Shown here: positions 1 to 11,567 of the stretch, piece by piece
How the letters are laid out: every line of letters starts with the position of its first letter
Numbering within the stretch: the first letter of the stretch is position 1
Source of the DNA: Actinomortierella ambigua
Lineage: Eukaryota; Mortierellomycota; Mortierellomycetes; Mortierellales; Mortierellaceae
Direction: 5' to 3'
Length of the DNA: 38,199 nucleotides
NCBI GenBank assembly: GCA_016098155.1
Contig: JAAAJB010000342.1
Span: 1 to 38,199, forward strand
Translations under genes and position numbers: made by a program
Notes under the pieces: model-generated
Databases searched by the model: none
What the model was told of the DNA's origin: nothing
The model's input: only the letters and a program-made list of their open reading frames with translations

Positions 1-57
<57 letters not shown>
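1..57. repeat. (CT)n microsatellite
   Basis: An almost pure CT dinucleotide run opens the window. It is a simple-sequence repeat and no other role is visible. Confidence 0.95.
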
Positions 58-58
<1 letters not shown>

Positions 59-2337
59 CTCATGCCCCAGTAACCCCTGCTCTCTCTCCCCCCCTCTTGT
101 TTTGACTTTTTATCAGGCCAGCCCTTGTACGACAGCGGGACACTTGAGAGCATGTAGACTAGACTGGGGACTGTCATATTGGAAGAAGCTTTAGTGCTCA
201 CCATTTTAAACGTGAGGCACCCATGTAGCTTACAGAACGCGAGTTTCTGGTCGCTTGCTCCTCAACCTTACCATGAATAAACATAGTCAAACTCCGTTCT
301 TCTATGCCCCAACTCCCATCTTAGTTTTCTTTTTTCTCTGTGAACAATAATGTGTAGGTGGGATCATGCAGGATTCTGTGCACAGGAGTTTTACTGCTGT
401 ATTCCACTGGGAACGCAGGAGTGGCATGATCTTTTTGTCTTTTTTTTCTTGGGATTTGGTATCTTTCATCGCCACCATGCCACCATGATCCTCTTTTCTT
501 CGTAACGCAAGATAGAGGCGCCATCAACGCCGTTATCCCCCCCCCTCCCTTTTTGGGCCCTCCTACCCTCCTTCTCTGCGACCTCGTAGAGTCATCATGC
601 AAGTTCTCGCTCAAATGAACGGCTGACAATAATCTGCCCGCTCCACACAAACAACACCCACCATTGAGTTGTTGTCGACTCTTTCCTCAATGCTCATTTT
701 CCCTGCAGGGGTGGAAAGGGAGGTCATTCGCCTCCCCTACGCCCCTTGTCCAACGTACACAACAACAAACACAAAGGCGAATCCGCAGGAATCTGCTGAA
801 AAGAATGTGGGAATCTTTTTTTTTTCTTCCTCCCACACGCAACCGCCATGGTAATTATCAACAACAATGCACTGCTGCATCGATTGTCACCCACAACATA
901 TCCACACATGTTAGAGTTTGGTTTTGCAGGTCAACAAGGCCAGCAAGTAGTGCAAGGGCCACGCCCTTCCCTCTCTAGCCCTCCTAGCGAACCATGTAAT
1001 GCGGAATACCCTATGCAGAAACACTTTCCACTCTGGCGAGACACACGTACCAGCAAGAACTATGTGTTTGTGTACGCAAAGAGAGGGAGAGAGTGTGTAT
1101 GTGAGTGAGTGAGAGTGACGAGGGAGTAGGTGACCCCTTCTTGAGAACTTTTGAGGTCAGGAACCTGCTCCTGCTGGTTGAGGGGAAGGTTACGCTGTGT
1201 GGTACCAACTGAGACCCCCGTCCCCCTTCTAATTGGCTAGTTTGTATCGGGTGAGTGGCAAGGGACAATGACCGAGAAACCGGCACAATAATACAGTCCC
1301 GTCAAGCCCTTAAAGGAGGCTGAGGGGAGAGAAAGGTGGGAAGAAAACAGCAGGATGTTTGGCCTGACTTTTTGTTTTGTCCGTGCGGGACTTCATTTGG
1401 AACAGCTTCTTCCCCCTGACTAAGCCCACATCCTCTCCTCCTCTCGTACTCCCCCCTCTCCCAAAAAGAAAAGCTGTATGAAACTTGGTAAGAGTCCGCT
1501 TCGTAACTGCCCCAAGGTCTAACATTCTTGGACTCTATTTCCCGCCATTAAAATTCTAGAGACAACCGGCATACAAGATAGAGAATGCATCGGTCAAGGG
1601 CACCTTATAATGTGCCTCTTGTTTCGAGGTTGTCATGACAACGTAGCCCAAATGTCAAAGTGGTGGACACACTGCGCACTACATTTGTCTTCTTGGAGGT
1701 AGTCTAGCTGCCCCTGAGGCGGGTAGGTAGCTCGTCAGGGGGAGCCTGTTTGTTAGAATGCCCACCTTGCGGGGGGAGGTTACCAATCATTCTAGACAAT
1801 GAGTTGGGCCAGTCTGTGCTACCATCGCATGTCATTCATACGGGTCCATGTATTCATTTCTGCGTCACACTATACTGGAAGGAGAAAAAATAAAGCGGAC
1901 GTCCCATGAAGATCATCCCGGCATGGGCTTTTACGTACTGTACTGCTACTCATGTAGAGTACCCCAGCAGTGCGGCAGGCTGCTGTAAGGAAATCCAACA
2001 GACAGGAGAGACCGGCGCACTTGGGAAACGAGCTCCGCTCCAAGTGCCGACAATACGTACTACCGCTGTTGTACCGTTTAGAAGAAGGTAGGCCGTATTG
2101 AGACGTTGTGTTGTTTCGCCGTGCAGCCAAACTGGGCAATTACTACGTTTCACTGCCCACGGACTGTTGGCGAATGCTCTTTTGGCATTGGGTATGATTA
2201 GGGGACCGACGGGGACCAGTTAGGTCGTCTGGGGGACAGCAGCAAAATAACCAGTTTGTAGCCCGACCAGCAGAGGACATGGGGCAAAGGGGAACGAAAG
2301 AAAGGGCCGACCCAACTGAACGTCGTATTTAGCCGTC
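58..2337. other. Long gene-poor stretch upstream of the sugar transporter
   Basis: I see no convincing gene in these roughly 2.3 kb. Reading frames on both strands are short, of low complexity and broken, and none resembles a known family. There are poly-T, poly-C and GA-rich tracts. The segment may hold the 3' end of a gene to the left, distal promoter sequence or a non-coding transcript, but nothing in the sequence decides this. Confidence 0.5.
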
Positions 2338-2344
2338 TATATAA
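2338..2344 (+). promoter_or_regulatory. TATA-like box for the sugar transporter
   Basis: TATATAA lies about 305 bases before the first transporter ATG. A pyrimidine-rich leader (CT-rich from about 2365 to 2640) follows, typical of fungal 5' UTRs. The position fits a transcription start near 2370. This is inference from sequence only. Confidence 0.45.
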
Positions 2345-2647
2345 CGTCCGGCCCACTGGCCCCCCTACTTTTTCTTTTTCCTTTTTCTCCAAATCCTTCT
2401 CCATCCCATCCTCAAGAGATACAAATCCATTCAACTTCTTCATATTCTCATCCACGCGTGTATTCCCACTTCACCCTCTCCTTCCTTCCCATCCCTCCGT
2501 TGTCCCTCTTTCGCTCAATCATACCCATCATTATTTATCATTGAGCCTCTTATATTCGTCTATCTCTCCTTTTTTTTTATCCCTTGATCTTTCTTTCTAC
2601 CTGCCTACCTTGCCTTGCTCTCTGCTGCTGTACATCCGATAAACTTC

Positions 2648-4723
2648 ATGATGGACTCACGCGAAGCAACATTCCCAAAGTACATGCTGTATTGCGGCAT
2701 CATCGCCGCCTTGACCTCGCTCAGTATTGGTTATGTCATCGGTTCACCCAACGTGCCCGAGAAAGCAATCCGTGGTCTGAATGGCGAGTGCGGACCTGAC
2801 CCTTACACCACAGTTGGCGGGTTCCCAAACTGTCTCTACTTTTCTGATATTCTTTGGGTAAGTGTGTTGTTCTCTTAAAGCCCGTGGAAAAGGGATGGGG
2901 GTGGGGTGGGGGGGGTTCTGCATGTGAGTCTTTGAGCTAGACAATGTCAGATAGGTGACAGGTTGGAAGTATGCTTATTTGGAGAACAGCTCTGTCGGCT
3001 GATGTCTAAGACATTGTGGAGGTGCGAGACAGCCGCTGACAGGAATGGTGGGATGCACACTGTTGAATGGCACGGTGTTGTTTCGTACTGCGAAAGAGGT
3101 ACCAAGGGCTTGGGACTAAGGGAAGTAACCAACTTTTTTTTTTTGTATATATACATCTTCCTTTTGTGTGCTTGCCGGATCAATAGGGCTTTGCAGTCGG
3201 TTCGTTCTGCTTGGGCGCCATGGCCGGTGGCTTGTCTGCTGGATACTTTCAGAACCACTGGGGTCGTCTCAGAACCTTGCTGTTTGCCAACGCCTTCTTC
3301 GTCGTCGGCTCCCTTTTGCTCGCCCTCACTGCTCACCAGGCTCAGTTCATCGTCGGTCGTATCGTTGTCGGTTTTGGCTGCGGCCTTGGCGGTGTCGTCG
3401 CCCCTACCTACCTTGGAGAGATCTCGACCATCAAGGGTCGTGGTCTGATGGGCACCATGTTCCAGCTCCTCGTCGTCATTGGTATCTTGATCTCCAACTT
3501 GATCGGTCTTGGTTTGTCCACTCCACCTCTTTGGGTAAGTCATTCTGGCAGCTTGTGGAGAAACGAGCGGAGCAATCCCCCAAAACAAACAAACACAAAA
3601 AAACTGACACAGACATGACGCGGGATTTGAAACTTAGCGTAATTTTTCTCTTTTTCATTGGGAGATCAACGTACCTGTTCTTGAAATTTACTAAACGGCA
3701 TTTTTTTTTTGGCTTCCTTTTGTCGTCATATCAACCAATCTACGAAAAAAAAATCAGCGTATCATGTTTGCCATTTCGGCTATTCCATCTTTGATCCAGA
3801 CGTTGTTGCTGCCTTCGCTTCCAGAGTCGCCGCGCTACCTACTGACCAGGGGCCGTAATGAAGATGCTCGTCATGCTCTGGAGCGTGTGCGTGGAGGCCA
3901 CAGCGTTGACCACGAGTTTTCGGACATGGTGCAGCTGCTGCAGGGCAACCAACAGGCGTCGGAAGGCAACAACAACAACACACTCAACCGCGATTCAGCT
4001 TACGAGGATGTGCATGGCAACAACAAGAGCGCCAAGGAAGAGGTGGCTCGTCCTGATGGTCACGCACAGACATCCTATGGTGTTGTGCGTCTGTTCAGTG
4101 GCGAGTGCAGGAACCTGGCGCTGATTGGTCTCGCGGTTCACTTTTTCCAGCAGGCCTCGGGTATCAACGGCTTGATCTACTACTCGACTTCGTTCTTGGG
4201 CGATGTCTTTGGTGCAGGCAACTCCAAGTATATCACCGTCGGCGTGTCCATTTGCAACTTGCTCGCCACCATCGCTGGTGTCTTCCTGATCGACCGTATG
4301 GGCCGCCGTACGCTGCTGATGATCTCGTTTGTCGGCCTGACCATCTCCTGTATCCTTTTGGTTATTGGTGCGTACGCCGATGTGGGTGTGTTGGTTGTGG
4401 TCTCAGTCTTCCTGTACACGGCCTTCTTCGCCGTCGGTTTGGGCCCTATCCCCTGGATGCTGCTGTCCGAGATCCTGCCGACGTATGCGCTGTCGCCGGC
4501 CTCGGCTGTGGCCACGTGTGTCAACTGGGGTACCAACTTTGTTGTGGGTCTTGTCTTCCCCTCGCTGAATAAGGGACTCGGCAATGGCACCTTTATCCTG
4601 TTCATGGCCTTTTGCGCAGCCGGCGCTGTCTACACTTGGTTCCTTGTCCCGGAGACACGTCACCGTCCTATCGAGGACATCATGGCCGAGAAGGGAGTTG
4701 CCCCTCGTTCGGATTACCTGTAA
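2648..4723 (+). CDS. MFS sugar transporter (SLC2/hexose porter family)
   Basis: Predicted plasma- or vacuolar-membrane hexose carrier of about 507 residues, normal for the family. Exons are 2648-2857, 3187-3534 and 3758-4723; both introns start GTAAGT, end in AG (AATAG, TCAG) and are phase 0, joining W|G and W|R. Family signatures appear in order: GRIVVGFGCG with YLGEIS about residue 127-145, PESPRYL about 208 ending the first half, a hydrophilic Asn-rich central loop, QQASGINGLIYYS about 318 (the QQxSGIN sugar-binding signature), DRMGRR, and PETRHRP about 485 after the last helix. Two ATGs are adjacent (2648 and 2651), so the start is uncertain by one residue. The substrate cannot be told from sequence; glucose or another hexose is most likely. 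Third-position GC is high, suggesting good expression. Confidence 0.95.
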
Positions 4724-5011
4724 AATGGTGTTTCCTATCCTTCTTTAACCCCTCTGGTCTAAAAGCCTTCGTAAATTGTAATTGTGTCAAAGTCACCACG
4801 CGACTTTTTTTTTCTTTCTTTCTTTTCACCTTACAAACATATCTTGTAAATAGTATATTATGAAGTTTTTTTTTTCTTTTAAAAACAAAAAGGGACTACA
4901 TGTTTCTTTATGTGAGAGTATTTCAGTATGTGCAAATGACGACTAGACTTGAAAGTTTGCAAGCCATTATGCGGTCATGATGCAATGAAGGTGTGGGGAA
5001 AGAGGAGTGGT

Positions 5012-5512
5012 TTAATCCTTGGCACGAGGGGCAGCAGCAGGGGTGGCGGGTTTGACAGAAGACATGTCGGTTTCCTCAGTCTTTCGCCTCATGGCAGGGT
5101 CCCTGTTCCTACGTGGAGAGAGAAAAGAGAGAAATAGATGACGAACGTGACATGTAAAGCTTAAGTCAGAGTGAGAGAAGCAGGTATTCACGAACAAGGC
5201 CAACGCCGTAGACCGACTAATAGGCAAGCGGGCCTTTTTGGGTGGATAGGTGGTGGTGGAGGCGTTCTCTTGCTCCTAGACGAACTGGCACGCCTTTACT
5301 TCGGACTCATACCATTTCTGCCAGGCAAAGTATCCTCCGAGAAGGACCATTCCACCGACGATAATTGTCAAAGGTGCTCCTTCGGTCTTCTTCTCCGTTG
5401 GGAACTGGCGGTTTTTCTGGTTGCCCATGGGGATGGTGTGTGGGGTGTTTTCGGTGGCACGCAAGAGACGCGCCGAGCGAGCAGCAAGAGTGAAGGGTGC
5501 GCGGGACGACAT
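5012..5512 (-). CDS. Small single-pass membrane protein, probably mitochondrial
   Basis: I do not recognise the family. The best model has two exons, 5512-5313 and 5108-5012, separated by a GTATGAGT...ACGTAG intron of 204 bases that splits a Trp codon. The product is 98 residues. The first 30 residues are rich in Arg, Ser and Ala with almost no acid (MSSRAPFTLAARSARLLRA), as in a mitochondrial presequence. One hydrophobic segment (LTIIVGGMVLLGGYFAW, about residue 48-64) is followed by a basic stretch and an Ala/Pro-rich tail. If the intron is retained, the frame ends after 78 residues. Small inner-membrane subunits and assembly factors look like this, but I cannot name one. The upstream region is shared with divergent NAT10. 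Confidence 0.55.
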
Positions 5513-6170
5513 GATGTGTTAAAGTACAAAGTGAGAGATGTTGCGAGACGTGAGAACTGTGCAGAGCTCTTCTTATATTTTTGATGTGAATCGCTCTCGT
5601 CATCGTCGCGTCATTGTTTTTACCGTGGGAAAGCACGGGCCACATGCCGGCAATGGACTTGAACAGTTGCTGTTTGACTTGCCCCAGCAATGTACCGACA
5701 CACAGCTAGACAATATCTACCTTTTCCTCCTTTTTCTCACTCTCACTCTCACTCTCACCCTCACTCTCATTTTTTCAATTAGATGTGCGAGCAACAGCTG
5801 AAACAACGTTGCAGAATCTTTGACTAGTGCCTCACAATGACGCATCCTGTGCATTATTTCGGCAAATCGTGCTGTGAGAAAGAGGTAAGGCGTTGCTATT
5901 TGGTCCTTTTCTTCCAAACAGCCTTACATGACCTTAGAGCCCCTTCGCGTAGGCGAGCTTTTGTCCCACCAAAGAGAGGAGTTATTTCAACGATCCCTAT
6001 TCACCTCGCGGTTGCCTTGTGACTGTTAATAAAGCACCATGTTCAACAGTTCAACAAGCCACACACACAGAGAAAAAATGTGCTTCAAACGAGCACTTGT
6101 TTTTTTTTTTTTTTTGCAGGGCAGGACCGAATCAGTACTCTCGCATCCCCCACCAAAAAGATCATCCGAC
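5513..6170. promoter_or_regulatory. Divergent promoter region with possible 5'UTR intron of NAT10
   Basis: This 658-bp gap separates the divergent starts of the small membrane protein and NAT10. It holds a hexanucleotide array (CTCACT-type, about 5736-5770). A candidate leader intron of NAT10 has a GTAAGG donor at 5885 and, after a long poly-T tract, a TTTTTGCAG acceptor ending at 6119. The leader intron is inference; only RNA data would show it. Confidence 0.4.
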
Positions 6171-9100
6171 ATGGTGAAGAAGGCGATCGACTCCCGCATT
6201 CACACACTCATCAAGAATGGCGTGCAGAGCAAGCACCGTACCTTCTTTGTCATTGTGGGCGACAAGGGCCGAGACCAGGTGGTGAACCTGCACTGGCTGC
6301 TGTCGCAGGCACAGGTGACGGCCCGCCCCTCCGTCTTGTGGTGCTACAAGAAGGAGCTCGGCTTTAGCTCGCACCGCAAGAAGCGCGAGGCCAAGATCAA
6401 GCGTGACATCAAGCGTGGCGTCCGTGAGGTCAATGAGGAGGATCCGTTTGAGCTCTTCATTTCTGTCACCGACATCCGCTACACCTACTACAAGGAGACC
6501 CAGAAGATCCTCGGCAACACCTATGGCATGTGCGTTCTGCAGGACTTTGAGGCGTTGACACCCAACCTGCTCGCTCGTACCGTCGAGACCGTCGAGGGAG
6601 GTGGTATTGTTGTCCTCTTGCTCAAGACGATGTCGTCGCTCAAGCAACTGTACACCATGACTATGGTAGAGTATCAGGTGTCCTGCCCTTTAGTCTTTCT
6701 ATTTTCGTATCTGATCTTGATGGCATAATTTTTTTAACCGATAGCTTCCTCTTCTTTATGATTATTTCTTTATCTAGGATGTTCACTCGAGATACAGGAC
6801 AGAGTCGCACCACGACGTGGTGGCTCGCTTCAACGAGCGTTTCATCCTCTCGTTGGGCGGCTGCCCCTCGTGCCTGGTGGTCGACGACGAGTTGAATGTG
6901 CTGCCGATTTCGCTCGGCAAGAATGTCAAGCCGCTGCCGATCAAGACCGGCGACGACGCCCTGACCTCTCAACAGCGGGATCTGCGTGCGCTCAAGGAGA
7001 CGGTGCAGGATCAACAACCGATGGGCGCCCTGGTTGGCGTCGCCAAGACACTGGATCAGGCCAAGGCCGTCATGACCTTCATCGAGGCCATTGCCGAGAA
7101 GACGCTGCGATCTACCGTTACCTTGACCGCCTCGCGTGGTCGTGGTAAGTCGGCTGCGCTCGGTGTCGCCATGGCCTCCGCTGTCGCATACGGTTATTCC
7201 AACATCTTTGTGACATCGCCCAGCCCGGAGAACTTGAAGACGTTGTTTGAGTTTGTGTTTAAGGGCTTTGATGCCCTGGGCTATGAGGAGCACATGGATT
7301 ACGATATCGTCCAGTCGACCAACCCGGCCTTCAACAACGCCATTGTCCGTGTCAACATCTTCAAGCGCGACCATCGACAGACCATTCAGTACATTCAGCC
7401 CCAGGATTCGCATACGCTTAGCCAGGCCGAGTTGGTCGTCATTGATGAGGCGGCGGCGATCCCACTGCCGCTGGTGAAGAACCTGCTGGGTCCGTACCTG
7501 GTCTTTATGGCGTCGACGATCAACGGTTATGAGGGCACGGGACGTTCGCTGTCGCTCAAGCTGATCAAGCAGCTGCGTGAGCAGTCGCGTGGGTTCATTG
7601 GCAAGGAGGCGAATGCGGCCGAGCAGGCCAAGATGAAGGCGACCGGTGTGGCGTTGGGCGCACGGACGCTTCGGGAGATCAACTTGGAGGAGCCGATTCG
7701 ATATGCGCCCGAGGATCCCGTGGAGAAGTGGCTCAACAAGTTGCTGTGTTTGGATGCGTCGGTGGTGTCCAAGAACATTCATGGATTCCCATCGCCCAAG
7801 GACTGCCAGCTGTTCTATGTGAACCGCGATACCTTGTTCTCGTACCACCCAGTCTCGGAGACGTTTTTGCAGCGGATGATGGCGCTGTATGTGGCGAGTC
7901 ATTACAAGAACACACCCAACGATTTGCAGCTGTTGAGTGACGCTCCCTCGCACCACCTGTTTGTGCTGCTGCCCCCTATCACGGAAGGAGACAAGGGTCT
8001 GCCGGATCCGTTGGTGGTCTTGCAGGTGTGCTTGGAGGGTGAGATTTCCAAACAGACGGTGTTGAACAGTCTTAGCCGAGGTGTCCGTGCCGCGGGCGAT
8101 TTGATCCCGTGGTTGGTCTCGCAACAGTTCCAGGATGATGACTTTGCTTCGCTGTCGGGTGCGCGTGTCGTGCGCATCGCCACTCATCCGGATTACTCGG
8201 GCAAGGGCTATGGCACGCGTGCATTGGAGTTGTTGAGCCAGTTTTACGAGGGCGAGTTTTCGATGCTGACCGAGGACGATGACGATCAGGACGCGGCTGC
8301 ATCAGCATCCCAGCACACGATGACGCGTGTGGATGATGGCGAGCTGGAGAACGCCAACCTGTTGACAGACGAGATCAAGGTGCGGGATCCCAAGAAGATG
8401 CCACCCTTGCTGTTGAAGCTGAGCGAGAAGAAGGCTGAGAAGCTGCATTGGTTGGGTGTGTCCTATGGTCTGACGGCAGAGCTGCACAAGTTTTGGAAGA
8501 AGGCCGGGTATGTGCCCGTGTACCTGCGCCAGACGGCGAACGAGTTGACGGGCGAGCACAGCTGTGTGATGATGAAGACGTTGTCGTCGTCGCGGTACCA
8601 GACCCAGTGCGACCCAGAATGGTTGACGGCGTTTACGTACGATTTCCGTCGTCGCTTCCGCAAGCTGCTGCCGTTCCAGTTCCGAACCTTCCCCGCCTTG
8701 TTGGCGCTGTCGATCTTGGACTCGACCCAGGGTGGACAGGGTTATGCCGGTGCGCCTGCACAGATGGAGAAGAGGCTCACCAAGGCGGGGCTGGATCGCA
8801 CGTTCCTGCCCCATGACTTGAAGCGATTGGAGGGCTATGCTAACCAGACCATCGATTACCATGTCATCTTGGACTTGCTGCCTGAGCTCTCAGCCCTGTG
8901 GTTCGATGGCAAGCTCGACGAGTTTAAGCTGACTGGTGTCCAGGCTACGCTCCTGGTGGCTCTGGGCCTTCAGTGCAAGACAGTGGATGACCTTGAGGTA
9001 AAAATCACGTCACTTGGATCCGGATCAAGTTTGATCTGCTTTTTCCTTCATGGATTTTTTTTTTTTTTTTTGCGATGACCAGGGTTGTCAGACTAACATG

Positions 9101-9699
9101 TTCCCGCTCTTCTTGATCAACTCTTTGTCTATCCTTTTATTCGATATTTATAGAAGGAACTCAGCATCCCAGTGTCGCAGCTGTTGGCGCTGTTCATCAA
9201 GCTTATCCGCAAGTTTTCGACCCAGTTTACAGAGGTGAAGGCAAAGGCTTACGAGCAGGATGCAGAGGAGGAGAAGAAGAAGAAGGAGGCGCGGGTACCA
9301 AAGTTGACACACGAGCTGGAGAACGGCGGTAGCAAGAAGCAGAAGCGCAACGTCGAGAAGGAAGAGCAGTGGGATCCCGTTGCGGATGATCTAGATTCGG
9401 AGCTGTCCAAGGAAGGTCGGGAACGGTTGCGGGAGCTGCAAAGAGCAGCCTTGGGAGATGTGGAGAAGATTTATGCCATCTCGAACGACGATGCCGTTGA
9501 CTGGGAGTCGGCCAAGCAACAGGTCTCCAAGAGTGGCAACTCGACCGTCGTCTCCGTCAAGAACCCAGAATCGACCAAGAAGCGCCACCTCAAGGCCAGC
9601 GGCACGGTCAAGGAGGTGCTGGACAAGGAGGCCAAGGACTTTGTTCGTGGCAAGGCCTCGCGGCGTGAGGGCAATGCAAACAAGAAGCGCAAGGTCTAA
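6171..9699 (+). CDS. KRE33: RNA cytidine acetyltransferase NAT10/Kre33
   Basis: Nucleolar ATP-dependent enzyme that makes N4-acetylcytidine in 18S rRNA (and in tRNA with a Tan1/THUMPD1-type adaptor) and is needed for small-subunit maturation. Exons 6171-6665, 6778-8997 and 9154-9699 join in phase 0 to give 1086 residues, close to yeast and human lengths. The first join restores the family sequence YTMTM|DVHSRYRTE. Domains in order: TmcA-like N-terminal region, RecA-type helicase with P-loop GRGKSA near residue 285 and DEAAAIP near 388, GNAT acetyltransferase with HPDYSGKGYGTR near 635, and a C-terminal RNA-binding region ending in a Lys-rich tail (KKRKV). The P-loop codons contain GTAAGT, a perfect splice-donor look-alike that must be ignored in this transcript. 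Long antisense frames over this gene are codon-bias shadows. Confidence 0.97.
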
Positions 9700-10064
9700 G
9701 TAGTCATAAGTGGAGATCTACTCTTTTTTTTTGTTGTTGGTATTCTTACCGTTCATTCAATAGCATTACATTTTTTGCATAAAACTAAATATTTTGAACC
9801 ATGTACTGCATCATTGATATGCCCAGTTTGATTATTGTAAGCGACGGTATCATCTCTTTCAAAACAATGCAGAGGAGACCTAACTGTACTCGGCGTGTAG
9901 ACTTGCAAAATAAAATAAAAAGTTGCAACGAAGGTGTCCCCCGGAAACTGGCGTGTCTCCTGTCTCGCTAAGCTCATTCTTTCGAGGTGTGTAGCCATAG
10001 ATACTGACTTTCATGTTAGATAGCGCGCGATCATAGATGTAGGTCATGAGTGCTCAGGGGTGGG
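9700..10064. other. NAT10 3' flank and edge of the accessory block
   Basis: T-rich sequence follows the NAT10 stop and probably contains its 3' UTR. No gene is visible. Recognisable conserved genes stop here and repeat copy A begins just after. Confidence 0.5.
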
Positions 10065-10622
10065 CCACCATGCCATGTCAAGCCACAAATCGGGCCGAAT
10101 AGGTTTCCTTGGACCCTGCAGCAGGTTGCGCGGAGAGACAGAAATTTAAGCTCATCCACAGGTCAAGCCCCTCAATATGAGCCTATGAGCCCATGACTCT
10201 CTTTTTTCCAATGTTGGAGTCGAGCGAAAGAGGGTCCCACAGATGAGAGAGAGAGAGTCCGACCGCCCTCTCCACTATAAAACAAGACCTCGCCCTCTTT
10301 CTTTTTCCCTCTCCATTACCTCCTCATTGCCTGAACCAGATTGGGCCTGGGCCGGAAGAAGCGGTCATGGGGGACTGTGAGCGGTCTGACGCTACTTTCC
10401 GGCGTGGAAGTAGTGTCGGCAGGCATGGGGAGGCTTTTATTATTATTAATAATTATTATAAAACGACGAAAACAACTATTTTTTATTAATTTTAATTATC
10501 ATTATAAAATGAAAGAAAAAGAAGAAAAGGCAATGTTCATGGAACCATGCTCCATGAATGCGAACGAGCCATTAGAATGCTGTCCAGGAATGGTCAATGG
10601 AATGAGTCTCAGGAAATGACCT
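10065..10622 (+). repeat. Dispersed repeat, copy A
   Basis: About 560 bp that align, with small gaps, to copy B at about 24340-24930 in the same orientation. Shared landmarks in order: TTTCCTTGGACCCTGCAG, AGAAATTTAAGCTCATCCAC, TATAAAACAAGACCTCGCCC, a 110-nt core (10329-10438) identical in both copies, an AT-rich ATTATTAATAATT tract, and AGGAATGGTCAATGGAATGA. The core contains a 30-nt hairpin (10388-10417). On the minus strand it has a 36-codon frame from the ATG at 10426 to the stop at 10316, followed by a GTAATG donor-like site. I do not recognise it as a known transposon. Confidence 0.85.
10276..10282 (+). promoter_or_regulatory. TATA-like box in repeat copy A
   Basis: TATAAAA in a CT/GA-rich setting, about 50 bases before the invariant core. 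It is preserved at the equivalent place in copy B (24611-24617). It could drive a plus-strand transcript through the core; no other promoter evidence is available. Confidence 0.35.
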
Positions 10623-11567
10623 GCAGGAAACCAGGTGCGACCTGAGACTTGCACGGAGTGTCTTTCTCTCACAACAAGCAGTACCTCCTCCCCCAACACT
10701 ACGTGCATTCTTCCCGCTGCTGTGCATGTTTTTCATTCGTTTTCGTGGTGCGTGTAATGTATACTGCCATGCCCAAGTCGCTGTTGGCTATCAAAAGTGT
10801 GACCCTGCGGCAGAGGCTGACCGTGAAGCTCGAGCAGTTGTACCCCAGGATTGGTAAACCGACGTACAAGCTGCACACGATATGCGACAGCTTTTTGGGT
10901 GTAACACCCTCGTCCCTTTCTCTCTCATACCGTCCAACGACGATTCTATTTGCCATGGCGATCCAAGTGTTGATGCACATCGGCGAGTGCTGTTTCCTGG
11001 TGGTCGAAAAACCGTTGGTTGTACAGCAAGTCTTCAACATTGCGGTCCAGGGAATCCCGCTGTTCAAAAGTGAATGACTTGCCACCAAAAGATCTTTTTT
11101 GCAGTGCCATCCTCCTAGCCGACCAGAAAGTGTGTAAAGAAAAGAGGTCCACCGTCCACCGAAAGTGTGATCCTCGGGGAGTGCCTTCGCCTCTCAACAT
11201 GCTTTCTCCCAATGCCACACATTGGGCGCCCGACCTGGCGCCTCAATTTTTTTCTTTACCCTATCTCAATATCCCAGTGATTCCCCTCTTTACATCTAAC
11301 GAAGCGAAAGTGTTCAGAAATTCTAGAGCATGATTCATGTACAGTATGGCAGAAGATCCTCTGTGCTCGGGCAAGAGAATGACAATGAGAAGGTGTAGAC
11401 TAGGAATTGCTCAATTTGACAGAGATGATACGAACGTGTTTTGCTATACAAGGAGACTACCTAACGTAAAAGAGCCTGTCGATTCATCTCTACTAAGCAG
11501 TGTGAGCCCCTCTCCTATTCCGTTTACAAGGTAACTCATGGATTCCATGACAGGGCGGGGGATACGA
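10623..11567. other. Unassigned stretch, possible decayed coding sequence
   Basis: Between repeat A and the first RING gene. A 142-codon plus-strand frame (10649-11077) and an overlapping minus-strand frame (11218-10946) have fairly protein-like composition, but neither resembles a family I know and each is open on only part of the stretch. It may be an eroded gene. From about 11290 to 11560 I see nothing. Confidence 0.3.

Noticed and set aside
1..2337. Several 60-110-codon frames in the left 2.3 kb
   Set aside because: Low complexity, overlapping on both strands, no start context, splice pattern or family resemblance.
6661..8187. 508-codon antisense frame over NAT10 (and another at 8302-8862)
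   Set aside because: The sense strand encodes an unmistakable NAT10. Strong third-position GC/C bias removes antisense stops, and the antisense peptides are Gln/Arg/Leu-rich without family resemblance.
10388..10417. Hammerhead-, HDV- or twister-type ribozyme in the repeat core
   Set aside because: The hairpin is real, but the conserved catalytic-core sequences of these ribozymes are absent.
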